Assembly (NCBI RefSeq): GCF_003143995.1
Contig: NZ_QFWG01000002.1
Span: 1 to 64,000 of the forward strand
Direction of reading: 5' to 3'
DNA from: Pseudoglutamicibacter cumminsii
GTDB lineage: Bacteria; Actinomycetota; Actinomycetes; Actinomycetales; Micrococcaceae
DNA: 64,000 nucleotides
The notes under the pieces were generated by a model, which searched no databases, had not been told where the DNA came from, and saw nothing but the letters and a program-made list of their open reading frames with translations. The position numbers and the translations under genes are program-made. Shown in pieces: positions 44,261-53,094 of this stretch (position 1 is the stretch's first letter; every line of letters begins with the position of its first letter).

Positions 44261-46618
44261 TTAGTCGTTGCCGATACGGCCAGAAGTTGGGCCACCCGAG
44301 CGGTTCTCCTTAGGCGGATTCTCCTTCTTAGCCGGAGGATTCGGCTTATCCTTCTTCTCCTGCTTCTTTTCCTTCCGTTCTTCCTGGCTCGGCTTAGGAG
44401 ATGAGGAAGGTTTCGAGGAACGTGACGGCGACGGAGCAGGGGCTGGCGCCTGGCGCGACGAGGAATCAACGGCGCTCGAGGACTGTGAAGAACTCGACTG
44501 CTTGACGGCGTTCGGGATCTTCCCGTGGTCGTATTCCTTGTAGACCTCAGCCATGTACTTGGCCCACATTGGGCCGGCATGGGTCATCGAGTCACCGCGA
44601 CGCACTGGGTTACCGCGCAGCTTGATGCCGTTGTGCAGACCAACCTTGGTGGTGCCGTCCTTGCGGCCAATCCACGCGACCGTGGTCATGCCTTCGGTGT
44701 AGCCAGCGAACCAGGTCGAGGTTGCGTAGTCGTTAGTACCCGTCTTACCGCCAGTTGGGGCGTTGAAGCGGCCCTTGACGATGCGTTCGCCAGCGATCTT
44801 GGTCAGGATGCTGTTGAGCGTGGAGACATCCTTCTCTTCGAAGATGCGTTTGCACTCAGGTTCAGGAACCTTGTATTCGGTTCCGTCCGCACCCGTGATC
44901 TTGGTGAACACACGGTTTTCGCAGATCTTCCCTTCGTTAGCGAAGGCTCCGAATCCGCGTGCCTGCGAGAGCGGGGTCACGGACTGCGAGCCGATCACGA
45001 GCGAAGGGCCGGTGGAAGCCAAGGATGCGGCGTCTGCCGGTTCGCCCTTCTGGGTGACCTGGCCGTCGAGCAAGCCCATGCGTTCAGCTACCGACGTGAT
45101 GTCGCACAAGTCCAGTTGGTATGCCTCGGCGACGGTTGCGGAGTTGATGGACCAGTACAGCCCCTTGTTCATTGGCATGTTCCTGTACTGGTTCGCGATC
45201 GCGTTACCGACGTTCCACTCGTCGAAGATCTTGTAGGTCTTGCCTGGCAAGCAGGAAGCCTTCCACGAGCTACCCGTGTAGTTACGGCGGGATGCGTTAA
45301 CGGTCGAGTTGACGCTCTTGCCAGCTTCGATCCACGCCATCGCGGTCCACACCTTGGCGGTCGAGCCACCCTGGAAGCCACCCGAGCCGCCGTGCGAGCG
45401 GTCTGCAGCGAAATTGTATTCGGTGTAGGTGTCAGGCTCTTTCTCGCTCGTCCCGAACTTGGTGTTCTGCGCCATCGCTAGGATGTCGCCGGTCTTGTTG
45501 TCGCGCGAGACGATAGCGGAGCCCAGGCCGCCCTTGTCTCCTTCTGGGACGGCCTCACGTACCTGCTTGTTCGCTGCCTTCTGCAGCTTCATGTCCAAGG
45601 TTGTGTGAATCTTGAGGCCGCCGTTGAGCAGGAGGTATTCGCGGTCCTGCTGGGTTTTGCCGAACTCTGGGTTGTTGAGGATTTCCCAGTAAACGTAGGT
45701 GCAGAAGTAAGGGGCTTCTTTCGCAGCCGTGCAACCGGATTGGCTGTGTGAAGGCTTCAGCTCGAGGTCTTTCTTGACGGCCTCGTCGTGCTCCTTTTGG
45801 GTGATCGCACCGGTGTGGAGCATGCGGCCGAGCACTGCGTTACGGCGCTGGATGGTGCCTTCCGGGTTGCTGACCGGGTTGTAGAAGCCTGGACGCTGGA
45901 CCATGCCCGCGAGCATCGCAGACTGTTCGATGTTGAGGTCCTTGGCAGGGATCGAGAAGAAGCGCTGTGCCGCGGCTTCGACACCGTAGGTGGTTCCGGA
46001 GAACAAGACGAGGTTGAGGTAACCCTCGAGGATTTCGTCCTTGCTCATCGTCTGTTCGATCTCATTGGCCCACTTGATTTCGCGGGCCTTGTCGGCCACG
46101 GACTTATTGCCGGAAATCGTCAGCTCGGAAGCTGGAACGCCTTCTGAGATCTGGTTGAGAATGTTGCGGTTATTGACGTACTGCTGGGTGATCGTGGATG
46201 CACCCTGCTGGCCGCCGAAGCCCGTGAGGTTGGATACGGCTGCACGCAAAATACCGCGTGGGTCTGCACCACCGTGTTCATAGAAGCGCTCGTCTTCAAC
46301 CGAGATGATTGCTTTCTGCATCCAAGGTGAGATCTCTTTGAGCTTGACCGGTTTGCGGTCTTGCGCGAAGAACTTCGCCACGACCTTGCCCTTGCGGTCA
46401 TAGATGACGGAAGGTTCCGGCACTGCCGTGTTCTTTGGGAACGACGGGATTGCTGCGTAGGCGTCGGATGCCATGTTGGTGGCGGTGCCGGTGAAGATCA
46501 CGAGAGGCACGAGGGTGCCTGCCGTGAGGACGCCGGCGAGGACGCTTGCGAGCAGGAATCCGAGCAGTCGGCGCACTGTTGAGGTGGACGTGCTCAAGAG
46601 GGACTTACCTTGGGACAT
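44261..46618 (-). CDS. Class A penicillin-binding protein (bifunctional transglycosylase/transpeptidase)
   Basis: 785 residues from ATG 46618 (TACCCT 7 nt upstream, complement of 46626-46631; GTG 46624 is an alternative). It has an N-terminal membrane anchor, a GT51 domain (KAIISVEDERFYEHGG, QQGASTITQQYVNN) and a transpeptidase domain with STAK (Ser ~419), SIN (~490) and KTG (~625). It polymerises and cross-links peptidoglycan. The last ~80 residues are a Ser/Pro/Lys-rich tail, not the PASTA domain found in the mycobacterial PonA2 at this conserved locus. It is co-oriented with the metallophosphoesterase, as in mycobacteria. Confidence 0.93.
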   Translation of the reverse strand: MSQGKSLLSTSTSTVRRLLGFLLASVLAGVLTAGTLVPLVIFTGTATNMASDAYAAIPSFPKNTAVPEPSVIYDRKGKVVAKFFAQDRKPVKLKEISPWMQKAIISVEDERFYEHGGADPRGILRAAVSNLTGFGGQQGASTITQQYVNNRNILNQISEGVPASELTISGNKSVADKAREIKWANEIEQTMSKDEILEGYLNLVLFSGTTYGVEAAAQRFFSIPAKDLNIEQSAMLAGMVQRPGFYNPVSNPEGTIQRRNAVLGRMLHTGAITQKEHDEAVKKDLELKPSHSQSGCTAAKEAPYFCTYVYWEILNNPEFGKTQQDREYLLLNGGLKIHTTLDMKLQKAANKQVREAVPEGDKGGLGSAIVSRDNKTGDILAMAQNTKFGTSEKEPDTYTEYNFAADRSHGGSGGFQGGSTAKVWTAMAWIEAGKSVNSTVNASRRNYTGSSWKASCLPGKTYKIFDEWNVGNAIANQYRNMPMNKGLYWSINSATVAEAYQLDLCDITSVAERMGLLDGQVTQKGEPADAASLASTGPSLVIGSQSVTPLSQARGFGAFANEGKICENRVFTKITGADGTEYKVPEPECKRIFEEKDVSTLNSILTKIAGERIVKGRFNAPTGGKTGTNDYATSTWFAGYTEGMTTVAWIGRKDGTTKVGLHNGIKLRGNPVRRGDSMTHAGPMWAKYMAEVYKEYDHGKIPNAVKQSSSSQSSSAVDSSSRQAPAPAPSPSRSSKPSSSPKPSQEERKEKKQEKKDKPNPPAKKENPPKENRSGGPTSGRIGND

Positions 46619-46725
46619 AGGCACTAGGGTACCGGAGCTACCTTGGAACGAGTCGAGTATGTGGATGGGCTCACGGTTCGGTGGAGCATCTCACGAGGCG
46701 GTGCAGGCGCGCTAGGCTTGTATGC

Positions 46726-46935
46726 ATGACTAAGTGGGAGTACTTCACGGCGCCTTTGATGGTGCATAACACTAAGGCCATTTTGGATAACTTCGGTAAG
46801 CAGGGCTGGGAGCTGGTGCAGGTTGTTTCGATGCCTGCAGCTGGCGGCGCTGCTCCGACGACGGGGGCGGAAATTGTTGCTGCTCCTTCGGTGAATTTGG
46901 TGGGTTACTTTAAGCGCCCGCTCGAGTCTGAGTAG
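46726..46935 (+). CDS. DUF4177 family small protein
   Basis: 69 residues from ATG 46726. MTKWEYFTAPLMVHNTKAIL, then DNFGKQGWELVQVV and the C-terminal NLVGYFKRPL match the DUF4177 type of small beta-alpha protein (Rv3678A-like neighbour of RidA). Function unknown. TAGGCT (46713-46718) lies 7 nt upstream with no Shine-Dalgarno, so the mRNA is probably leaderless. It is the first gene of a three-gene unit with ridA and the Nudix-like gene. Confidence 0.85.
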   Translation: MTKWEYFTAPLMVHNTKAILDNFGKQGWELVQVVSMPAAGGAAPTTGAEIVAAPSVNLVGYFKRPLESE

Positions 46936-46945
46936 GGGTTTGACA

Positions 46946-47413
46946 GTGGCTGAAGTTTCTTTTGAGAAGCGTCTTGTTGAGTTGGGGATTGAGCTTCCGG
47001 AGGTTGTGAAGCCTTTGGCGGCGTATGTTCCAGCGGTGACGTTTAACGGCACGGTTCAGACGTCGGGTCAGTTGCCGGTGGTCGCGGGCGAGTTGCCGGC
47101 GACCGGCAAGGTTGGCGGTGCCGTGAGCCCGGAGCAGGCGTATGACTTGGCGCGTACGGCGGCGATTAATGCGTTGGCTGCGGTTCGTTCGGAGCTGGGC
47201 TCTCTTGATCGGGTGACTCGCGTGGTTAAGGTGACGGGCTTTGTGGCTTCGACTCCTGAGTTCACGGGGCAGCCCGGCGTGGTGAATGGCGCTTCCGAGC
47301 TGTTGGGCGAAGTATTCGGTGAGGCGGGTCAGCACGCGCGTTCGGCGGTGGGTGTTCCGGTTTTGCCGTTGGATTCCCCGGTTGAAGTTGAAATCACCGT
47401 CGCTTTTGAGTGA
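46946..47413 (+). CDS. RidA-family protein (enamine/imine deaminase)
   Basis: 155 residues from GTG 46946 (AGGGG upstream). TVQTSGQLPVVAGELPATGK, DLARTAAINALAAVRSEL and HARSAVGVPVLPLDSPVEVE (with the conserved Arg) fit the RidA/YjgF fold. It hydrolyses reactive 2-aminoacrylate-type enamines formed by PLP enzymes. It ends 29 nt before the likely start of the Nudix-like gene. Position next to DUF4177 is conserved in Actinobacteria. Confidence 0.9.
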   Translation: MAEVSFEKRLVELGIELPEVVKPLAAYVPAVTFNGTVQTSGQLPVVAGELPATGKVGGAVSPEQAYDLARTAAINALAAVRSELGSLDRVTRVVKVTGFVASTPEFTGQPGVVNGASELLGEVFGEAGQHARSAVGVPVLPLDSPVEVEITVAFE

Positions 47414-47441
47414 TCGGCGTTTCAGCCGGCCGTTGCGTCGG

Positions 47442-48347
47442 GTGTATCCGGTTCCTCGGTGGGAGCGGGCGTCGGCGCGGAACTGGTTTGAGTTGGAACA
47501 TCCGCATCCTGTGCGGGTGCGTCACGCAAGCCAGGTTTTGGTCATGGCCCAGCAAGCAGATGACCAGCATGCCGATGGTTTGGTGACGTGGATGACGCAA
47601 CGGCAACCGGAGTCTCCGTTGGGCCCGGTTGCGCCTCCCTCTGCGGTGGTTGAGCCGGTGGATGACGATAACGTCCGTTGGTTTGGTCCGTCTGCGCGTG
47701 AGTGGGCCGCCCGGATGGGCACGGATGACGTTGCGGGTGCTCGCCGTGCGGTCATGGCAGCGGTGCGAGGCTTGTTCGTTGAGACGGGGATTCTGCTTGC
47801 GGGGTTCTCGGACGTGGACATGGTGGATTCGATCGGTAACGCTGAGTGGACGACCGCTCGTTCTGAGATCGCGGCGGACAGCACTCGTTTTTCTCGGTGG
47901 ATTGAGCATCGTGGGTGGGGCTTACGTACTGACCTGTTGAGGTTCGTGTGCCGTTGGGTGAGCGCTGACTACGCTTTGCGGCGTGTTGAGAGTTCGGTGT
48001 TCGCGATCGCTTTGCCGGTGGGTCAGGACGTTTCTGTGATCCCGGGCGGTGACCATTGGGGTGCGTGGGTTCCGGTTGATCGCGATCAGTCCGCTGAACG
48101 GATTTCAGGCCCGGCCGGCCCGGTGGGTGTTGATGGGCGTTGGCCTGAGGTTGTTGCGCCGCCTATTCAGGCTGTCATTGAGGAGGCGAGCGAAGCGCAT
48201 GGTTTGGTCGCGTTTATGTCGCAGCCTCGGTCATGGACGCATGCGCGGCTCGAGTTGGTTCACCGGGTTGTGGATGGTTTCGAGTGGGGTTTGAACCTTG
48301 TGACTGATCATCCGGCGCGGCTCCCTGGAGAGCGCATGCATAGGTAG
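47442..48347 (+). CDS. Nudix-fold protein with degenerate Nudix box
   Basis: 301 residues if GTG 47442 is used; TTG 47433 is another option and no strong ribosome-binding site is visible. The ordering (WFGPSAREWAARMG, AAVRGLFVETGILLAG, WGLRTDLLRFVCRWVSADYA, YALRRVESSVFAIALPVGQD) matches the actinobacterial Nudix proteins downstream of ridA. The Nudix core REUXEEXGU reads RGLFVETGI at residues 109-117, so two of its three acidic residues are lost. The normal VFPGG segment before it is also unrecognisable. It is probably catalytically dead or has a changed function. The surrounding protein is intact, with no frameshift. Confidence 0.65.
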   Translation: MYPVPRWERASARNWFELEHPHPVRVRHASQVLVMAQQADDQHADGLVTWMTQRQPESPLGPVAPPSAVVEPVDDDNVRWFGPSAREWAARMGTDDVAGARRAVMAAVRGLFVETGILLAGFSDVDMVDSIGNAEWTTARSEIAADSTRFSRWIEHRGWGLRTDLLRFVCRWVSADYALRRVESSVFAIALPVGQDVSVIPGGDHWGAWVPVDRDQSAERISGPAGPVGVDGRWPEVVAPPIQAVIEEASEAHGLVAFMSQPRSWTHARLELVHRVVDGFEWGLNLVTDHPARLPGERMHR

Positions 48348-48359
48348 AAGTCTTTACAG

Positions 48360-48402
48360 ATAACGATGGGCGGACCAGTTGAACTGGTCCGCCCATCGTT
48401 AT
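48360..48402. terminator. Bidirectional terminator between the Nudix-like gene and crp
   Basis: A perfect 21-bp inverted repeat, ATAACGATGGGCGGACCAGT..., around a single central base. It lies between the ends of two convergent genes. No clear U-run on either side, but the stem is very stable. Confidence 0.85.
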
Positions 48403-48428
48403 CTAGAGGTAAGTGTGCGCCGGTTGGT

Positions 48429-49106
48429 TTAGCGTGAACGCTGGCGCAGGCGTGCGGCGTCGAGGATGACGACGGCGCGTGCCTCTAGGCGGAGCCAGCC
48501 ACGCTGTACGAATTCGGCGAGAGCCTTGTTAACGGTTTCGCGGGAGGCACCAACCAGCTGCGCGAGTTCTTCCTGGGTGAGTTCGTGTGGAACCAGGATG
48601 CCGTCTGCGGTTGGGCGGCCGAAGCGGTCCGCGAGGTCCAGGAGGGCCTTCGCAACGCGGCCAGGGACGTCGGAGAATACGAGGTCCGCGAGGGATTCGT
48701 TGGTGCGGCGCAGGCGGCGTGCCAGAGCCTGCAGGAGCTGCGCGGAAACCTCAGGGTTGGTCGCGAGTGCGCGGCGCAGGTTTTCGTGGCGCAGGCCTGC
48801 GAGGTGGGTTTCGGTTACAGCGGTTGCGGTTGCGTTGCGTGGGTGTGGATCGAAGAGAGCCATTTCGCCGAACAGTTCGCCAGGGCCGAGGACCGCGACG
48901 AGGTTTTCGCGGCCGTCTGCTGCGGTGCGGCCGAGTTTGATTTTGCCGGAGATGATCACGTACAGCTGATCGCCCTGATCGCCTTCGTGGAAGACGGACA
49001 TGCCACGGGTCAGGTCAACCTGGGTAAGTTCTTCGGTCAGAACGTTGAAAGCTTCGTCGCTCAAGTGCGCGAACAGCGGCGCCCGGCGAAGGACCTCGAT
49101 GTCCAT
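48429..49106 (-). CDS. crp: Crp/Fnr-family global regulator (Crp/GlxR type)
   Basis: 225 residues. The cyclic-nucleotide-binding domain (residues ~1-120) has FGEMALFDPHPRNATATAVT, the phosphate-binding cassette of cAMP-responsive members. A winged helix-turn-helix follows (LTQEELAQLVGASRETVNKA). AAGGAGACCC precedes ATG 49106. It is the counterpart of Corynebacterium GlxR / mycobacterial Crp (Rv3676), with the same neighbours (ridA, marP, nth). Candidate operators are seen at 4583, 52857 and 52887. Confidence 0.93.
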   Translation of the reverse strand: MDIEVLRRAPLFAHLSDEAFNVLTEELTQVDLTRGMSVFHEGDQGDQLYVIISGKIKLGRTAADGRENLVAVLGPGELFGEMALFDPHPRNATATAVTETHLAGLRHENLRRALATNPEVSAQLLQALARRLRRTNESLADLVFSDVPGRVAKALLDLADRFGRPTADGILVPHELTQEELAQLVGASRETVNKALAEFVQRGWLRLEARAVVILDAARLRQRSR

Positions 49107-49353
49107 GGGTCTCCTTTTGTGTATGCGATTTATGGCTCTTCTTCAATACTATTGTGCCGCATGCCACTTGGCGCAACCCGATTTCGTTCGTAGTGAATCA
49201 TTTTCAAAACAATTGCATAACGTTCTGCACTGTTGTGGGCGCAGTGTGGGGTGGGCCTGGTTAGGATGTTCAGCACGGCTAGTGCTGGTGAACGCGCGAG
49301 TTGTGTGGTGTGAATGAGCTCGCGGGAACGTTACGTCAGATGGAGGAGGTGCG

Positions 49354-50574
49354 GTGTTTCTAGGTCTGCACCTTATTGACTGGATCCTGATTCTTGTGAT
49401 CATCGCGCAACTGTGGACTGGCTGGCGCAAGGCTTTCATGGTTTCTTTGGGCGCTACGGCGGGTTTCCTCGCGGGTGCTACTGCGGCGTTCTTCTGTATC
49501 CCGTTGATGGCGCGCACTATTCAGGATCCTGCGTGGCGTGCTGCGGGTTTGTTTATAACGTTCGCTGTTTTGCTTGCGCTTGGTCAGGGGCTTGGTGAGG
49601 CCGCGGCCGCGCAGATTCGCAGGTGGATGGATCGGCCTCGCCCACGATGGTGGGATCGCCTTGGCGGGTCGGTCGTGTATTTCGCGGCTACGTGGGTGAC
49701 TATTTCTGCTCTTGCGTTTACGTGGTCGGCGTTGGGTATGCCGTGGTTGTCTCCCCAGTTGGCTAATTCTCGTGTGGTTCAGGCGGTCCGGGATACGACT
49801 CCGGAGGTCATGGAGCGTTCGCTTGGTGAGGCTCGTCAGGCTGTTGCGGCGCTTGAGCTTCCGGAGATTTCTCTTCCTCGGTTGCCTTCTCCGCGGCCTG
49901 TTCCGGGTGATCCGTCGCCGTCTGTTTCTCCGGATGCGGGGATCCCAGCTGATGCGGATCTGACCGATGCGCAGCAGGCTGTTAAGGGATCTGTTGCGCG
50001 GGTTACTGGTATCGCTACCGAGTGTGGTGTGAACCAGACGGGTACGTCGTTCGCGATCGCTCCGGACCGCTTGTTGACGAATGCTCACGTGGTGCGTGGC
50101 ATTGAGCAGCCTGTTGTTGAGACTCCGGATGGCAGGGCTCTGACGGGCCGGACTGTCACGTTTGATTCGCGCCGCGATATCGCTGTGATTGCAGTGGATG
50201 GGCTCGATATGCGTCCGTTGGAGATGGGCCGTACGTTGCGTGCCGGTGATGAGGCGGCATTCATGGGCTTCCCGGCGGGTGGTCCTTACACGGTTTCGCA
50301 TGCCGCTGTGAAGCAGCGGGCTATGGCGCAGTTGCCGAACATTTATGGCAGCGGTTCGTCTCAGGTTGATGTGTATCAGCTTGCGGCGGATGTGAAGCGC
50401 GGTAACTCGGGTGGGCCGCTCGTGGCTAGCGATGGCACGTTCCGCGGAATGATTTTCGCGAAGTCTAAGGACGAGGACAACGTCGGCTACGCGATCACGA
50501 ATGATGAGTTGAAAGCCATCGTCGATGAGGCTCCGAGCCGGTCGACTGCGGTGTCAACTGGATCGTGCAAGTAA
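49354..50574 (+). CDS. marP: MarP-like membrane serine protease
   Basis: 406 residues from GTG 49354 (GGAGGAGG upstream). Four N-terminal membrane helices (CvpA-like, residues ~5-125) are followed by a linker and a chymotrypsin-like protease domain. The triad is H245 (LLTNAHVV), D275 (RRDIAVIAVD) and S352 (KRGNSGGPLV). In mycobacteria MarP maintains intracellular pH and wall integrity under acid by activating the peptidoglycan hydrolase RipA. Conserved synteny with crp and nth supports the call. Confidence 0.93.
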   Translation: MFLGLHLIDWILILVIIAQLWTGWRKAFMVSLGATAGFLAGATAAFFCIPLMARTIQDPAWRAAGLFITFAVLLALGQGLGEAAAAQIRRWMDRPRPRWWDRLGGSVVYFAATWVTISALAFTWSALGMPWLSPQLANSRVVQAVRDTTPEVMERSLGEARQAVAALELPEISLPRLPSPRPVPGDPSPSVSPDAGIPADADLTDAQQAVKGSVARVTGIATECGVNQTGTSFAIAPDRLLTNAHVVRGIEQPVVETPDGRALTGRTVTFDSRRDIAVIAVDGLDMRPLEMGRTLRAGDEAAFMGFPAGGPYTVSHAAVKQRAMAQLPNIYGSGSSQVDVYQLAADVKRGNSGGPLVASDGTFRGMIFAKSKDEDNVGYAITNDELKAIVDEAPSRSTAVSTGSCK

Positions 50575-50706
50575 CTGCGTGCACTGAAGTAGTTGAAGTA
50601 GTTGCTGGCGCTTAGTATTTGCTGGCGCTGACAGGGAAGATCAGCCCGCCGCACATGTAATAAGCCGCGGCAAGTGTCACAAGTCCTTACAAGTGTCATA
50701 AAAAGC

Positions 50707-50745
50707 CGATGCGGTGGACAGTGCATCTGTCCACCGCATCGTTTT
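50707..50745. terminator. Bidirectional terminator between marP and acs
   Basis: CGATGCGGTGGACAG pairs perfectly with CTGTCCACCGCATCG around a 5-nt loop. It is followed by TTTT on the plus strand and GGCTTTTTAT on the minus strand. The rest of 50575-50810 contains short CAAGTGTCA repeats and nothing else I recognise. Confidence 0.9.
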
Positions 50746-50810
50746 CTGTGGCGTGGCGGCTTCGTTCCAGCCACGCCGTTTTACGCGTCGGGGGCAACCC
50801 CGGTGAAGAA

Positions 50811-52817
50811 TTAGCCCTTATTCCGCATCGATTCGGAAATCTGGTTCATCACCGTGGTGTCCGCCAACGTCGAGGAGTCGCCGGCTGGGCGGCCTTCCGC
50901 GACGTCCTTGAGTAGGCGACGCATGATCTTGCCGGAGCGGGTCTTTGGTAGTTCAGGAACAGCGAAGACAGCCTTCGGGCGCGCGATCGCACCGATGTCT
51001 GCGGCGACGTGCTGGCGCAGCTGCTCCGTGATGTCGTCTGGCCACGAGTCGGTCTCGCCGCTGAGGATCACGAACGCGACGACCGCCTCGCCCTTGGTCT
51101 CGTCTGCCGCACCGACGACAGCGGCCTCGGCGACCGCCTCGTGGGCGACCAGCGAAGACTCGATTTCGGTCGTGGACAAACGGTGGCCTGAAACGTTCAT
51201 GACGTCGTCGACGCGGCCCATGAGCCACAGGTCGCCGTCGTCGTCCTTCTTGGCGCCGTCGCCCGCGAAGTACATGTCGCCGAAGCGCTCCCAGTAGGTG
51301 TCCTTGTAGCGTTCTGGGTCATTCCAGATGCCGCGGAGCATCGCAGGCCATGGTTCCTTGATGACGAGCAGGCCGGCCTCGCCGTTGCCGAGAGGCTCGC
51401 CCAGGTCGTCGACGACGTCGGCGCTGATGCCTGGCACGGCGACCTGCGCGGAGCCCGGTTTGGTTGCCGTAACACCCGGGAGCGGGGCGATCATGTGCGC
51501 ACCGGTTTCGGTCTGCCACCAGGTATCCACGATCGGGGCAGGGTATTCCTTGCGCGGTCCGGGCTGTCCGTCTTTGCCGGCGCCGTTGTTCGCGCCGATG
51601 ACTTCGCGGTACCACATCCACGCTTCAGGGTTGATCGGCTCACCCACGGAACCGAGCACGCGCAACGAAGACAAGTCTCGGGCGTCAGGGATGTCGCGGC
51701 CCCACTTCATCGCGGTGCGGATAGCGGTTGGGGCGGTGTACATGATGGTGACCTTGTACTTCTCCACAAGGTCCCACCAACGGCCCTTGTCAGGGGTGTC
51801 CATCGTCCCGTCGTACATGAGGATCGTGGCGCCGTTGATGAGCGGCCCGTATGTGACGTAGGAGTGGCCGGTGATCCAGCCGATGTCCGCCGTGCACCAG
51901 TAGACGTCGGTCTCTGGGTGCAGGTCGAACGTGTCCTTTGCGGTCACGGCGGCCTGAGTCAGGTAGCCGCCGGTCGTATGCAGGATGCCTTTCGGCTTAC
52001 CCGTGGTGCCGGACGTGTAGAGGATGAAGAGCGGATGCTCGGCCTCGAAAGCCTCGGCGGTGTGCTCATCCGAGGCGTTCTCCATGATGTCGTGCCACCA
52101 CAGGTCGCGGCCATCAACCCACGCCTCAGGTTCTTCCTTGTTGTTGCGCACCACAACAACGTTGGACACCGTGTGACCGTCGGCTTCAAGCGCTGCGTCC
52201 ACGACCTTCTTGACCGGGTTCGCCTTGCCGCGGCGCCAGTTGCCGTCCGCGGTGACCACCAGCTTCGCCTCCGCATCGTCAACGCGCGAGCGCAACGCAT
52301 CCGCGGAGAAGCCAGCGAACACGACCGAGTGGATCGCACCGAGGCGGGCGGAAGCCAGCATCGTAATGACGGCCTCCGGGATCATCGGCATGTACATTGC
52401 GATGCGGTCGCCAGACCCCACGCCCAGCTCGCTGAACGCGTTGGCGGCCTTCTGCACGGCGGTGGTGAGTTCGGCATATGTGTAGGTTGCGGTGGCGCCG
52501 GTTTCATCTTCGAAGTAGATCGCGACGCGGTCGCCGTTGCCAGCCTCGACGTGGCGGTCGAGTGCGTTGTAAGCGGCGTTGAGTTTGCCGTCTTCAAACC
52601 ACTTATAGAACGGCGCTTCGGAGTCGTTGAGGACCGTGGTGAAGTCTTCGGCCCACGTGAGAGCCTCGCGGGAACGCTCCGCCCAGTAGCCGAGGCGGTC
52701 CTGTCGCGCGCGTTCGTAGAGGTCCTCGTGGGCGACGGCGTTCTTGACGAACTCGGGGCCCGGCGGGAATGAGCGGTCCTCGTGGCTCAGGTTGTCCATT
52801 GCCGGGGTTTCAGGCAT
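50811..52817 (-). CDS. acs: Acetyl-CoA synthetase
   Basis: 668 residues. The ANL adenylation motifs are all present: YTSGTTGKPKGILHTTGGY, TWWQTETGAHMI, YFAGDGAKKDDDGDLWLMGR and the C-terminal lysine in KTRSGKIMRRLLKD, the acetylation site of Acs that sirtuins reverse. It activates acetate to acetyl-CoA. Start ATG 52817 has GAGGAG upstream. Two CRP-like palindromes lie 40 and 70 bp upstream, so catabolite control by the crp product is likely. Confidence 0.96.
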   Translation of the reverse strand: MPETPAMDNLSHEDRSFPPGPEFVKNAVAHEDLYERARQDRLGYWAERSREALTWAEDFTTVLNDSEAPFYKWFEDGKLNAAYNALDRHVEAGNGDRVAIYFEDETGATATYTYAELTTAVQKAANAFSELGVGSGDRIAMYMPMIPEAVITMLASARLGAIHSVVFAGFSADALRSRVDDAEAKLVVTADGNWRRGKANPVKKVVDAALEADGHTVSNVVVVRNNKEEPEAWVDGRDLWWHDIMENASDEHTAEAFEAEHPLFILYTSGTTGKPKGILHTTGGYLTQAAVTAKDTFDLHPETDVYWCTADIGWITGHSYVTYGPLINGATILMYDGTMDTPDKGRWWDLVEKYKVTIMYTAPTAIRTAMKWGRDIPDARDLSSLRVLGSVGEPINPEAWMWYREVIGANNGAGKDGQPGPRKEYPAPIVDTWWQTETGAHMIAPLPGVTATKPGSAQVAVPGISADVVDDLGEPLGNGEAGLLVIKEPWPAMLRGIWNDPERYKDTYWERFGDMYFAGDGAKKDDDGDLWLMGRVDDVMNVSGHRLSTTEIESSLVAHEAVAEAAVVGAADETKGEAVVAFVILSGETDSWPDDITEQLRQHVAADIGAIARPKAVFAVPELPKTRSGKIMRRLLKDVAEGRPAGDSSTLADTTVMNQISESMRNKG

Positions 52818-52856
52818 AACGACTCCTCACAGACTCATATCGCAAAACATCTAAGA

Positions 52857-52872
52857 GGTGATCTGAATCACT
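52857..52872. promoter_or_regulatory. Candidate CRP/GlxR site, proximal to acs
   Basis: GGTGATCTGAATCACT, a near-perfect palindrome matching TGTGANNTANNTCACA at 9 of 12 positions, 40 bp upstream of the acs start. Confidence 0.5.
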
Positions 52873-52886
52873 TAGTTCTTAGCTTA

Positions 52887-52902
52887 TGTGAGGCAGGTCA
52901 CG
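52887..52902. promoter_or_regulatory. Candidate CRP/GlxR site, distal to acs
   Basis: TGTGAGGCAGGTCACG matches the consensus at 10 of 12 positions, 70 bp upstream of acs. The two sites are 30 bp apart, about three helical turns. Confidence 0.55.
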
Positions 52903-52953
52903 TTACGCATACTGTTTCATCTGGTGGTGATCGTGGGCAAATCGGCTCGTCAC

Positions 52954-53020
52954 ATGACGATGCGAGGCTGGGCTGGCCCACGCAGGGCCGGTATATGACG
53001 ATGGGGCTGCCGGGCTGGCC
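52954..53020. repeat. Imperfect direct repeat upstream of nth
   Basis: ATGACGATG ... GGGCTGGCC occurs at 52954-52978 and again at 52995-53020, with one or two bases' difference in spacing. It lies between the acs promoter region and nth. No function is evident. Confidence 0.55.
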
Positions 53021-53094
53021 GGTGCCGGCGGCGGGTAGGGTGAAGGGCAGAGATCGACCGCGCAGGATGCGCGAAGGAAAGGAACGCGAGGGCT

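Noticed and set aside
51495-52772. 425-codon plus-strand frame opposite acs
   Set aside because: No recognisable domain; it is the complement of acs, whose motifs are fully present.
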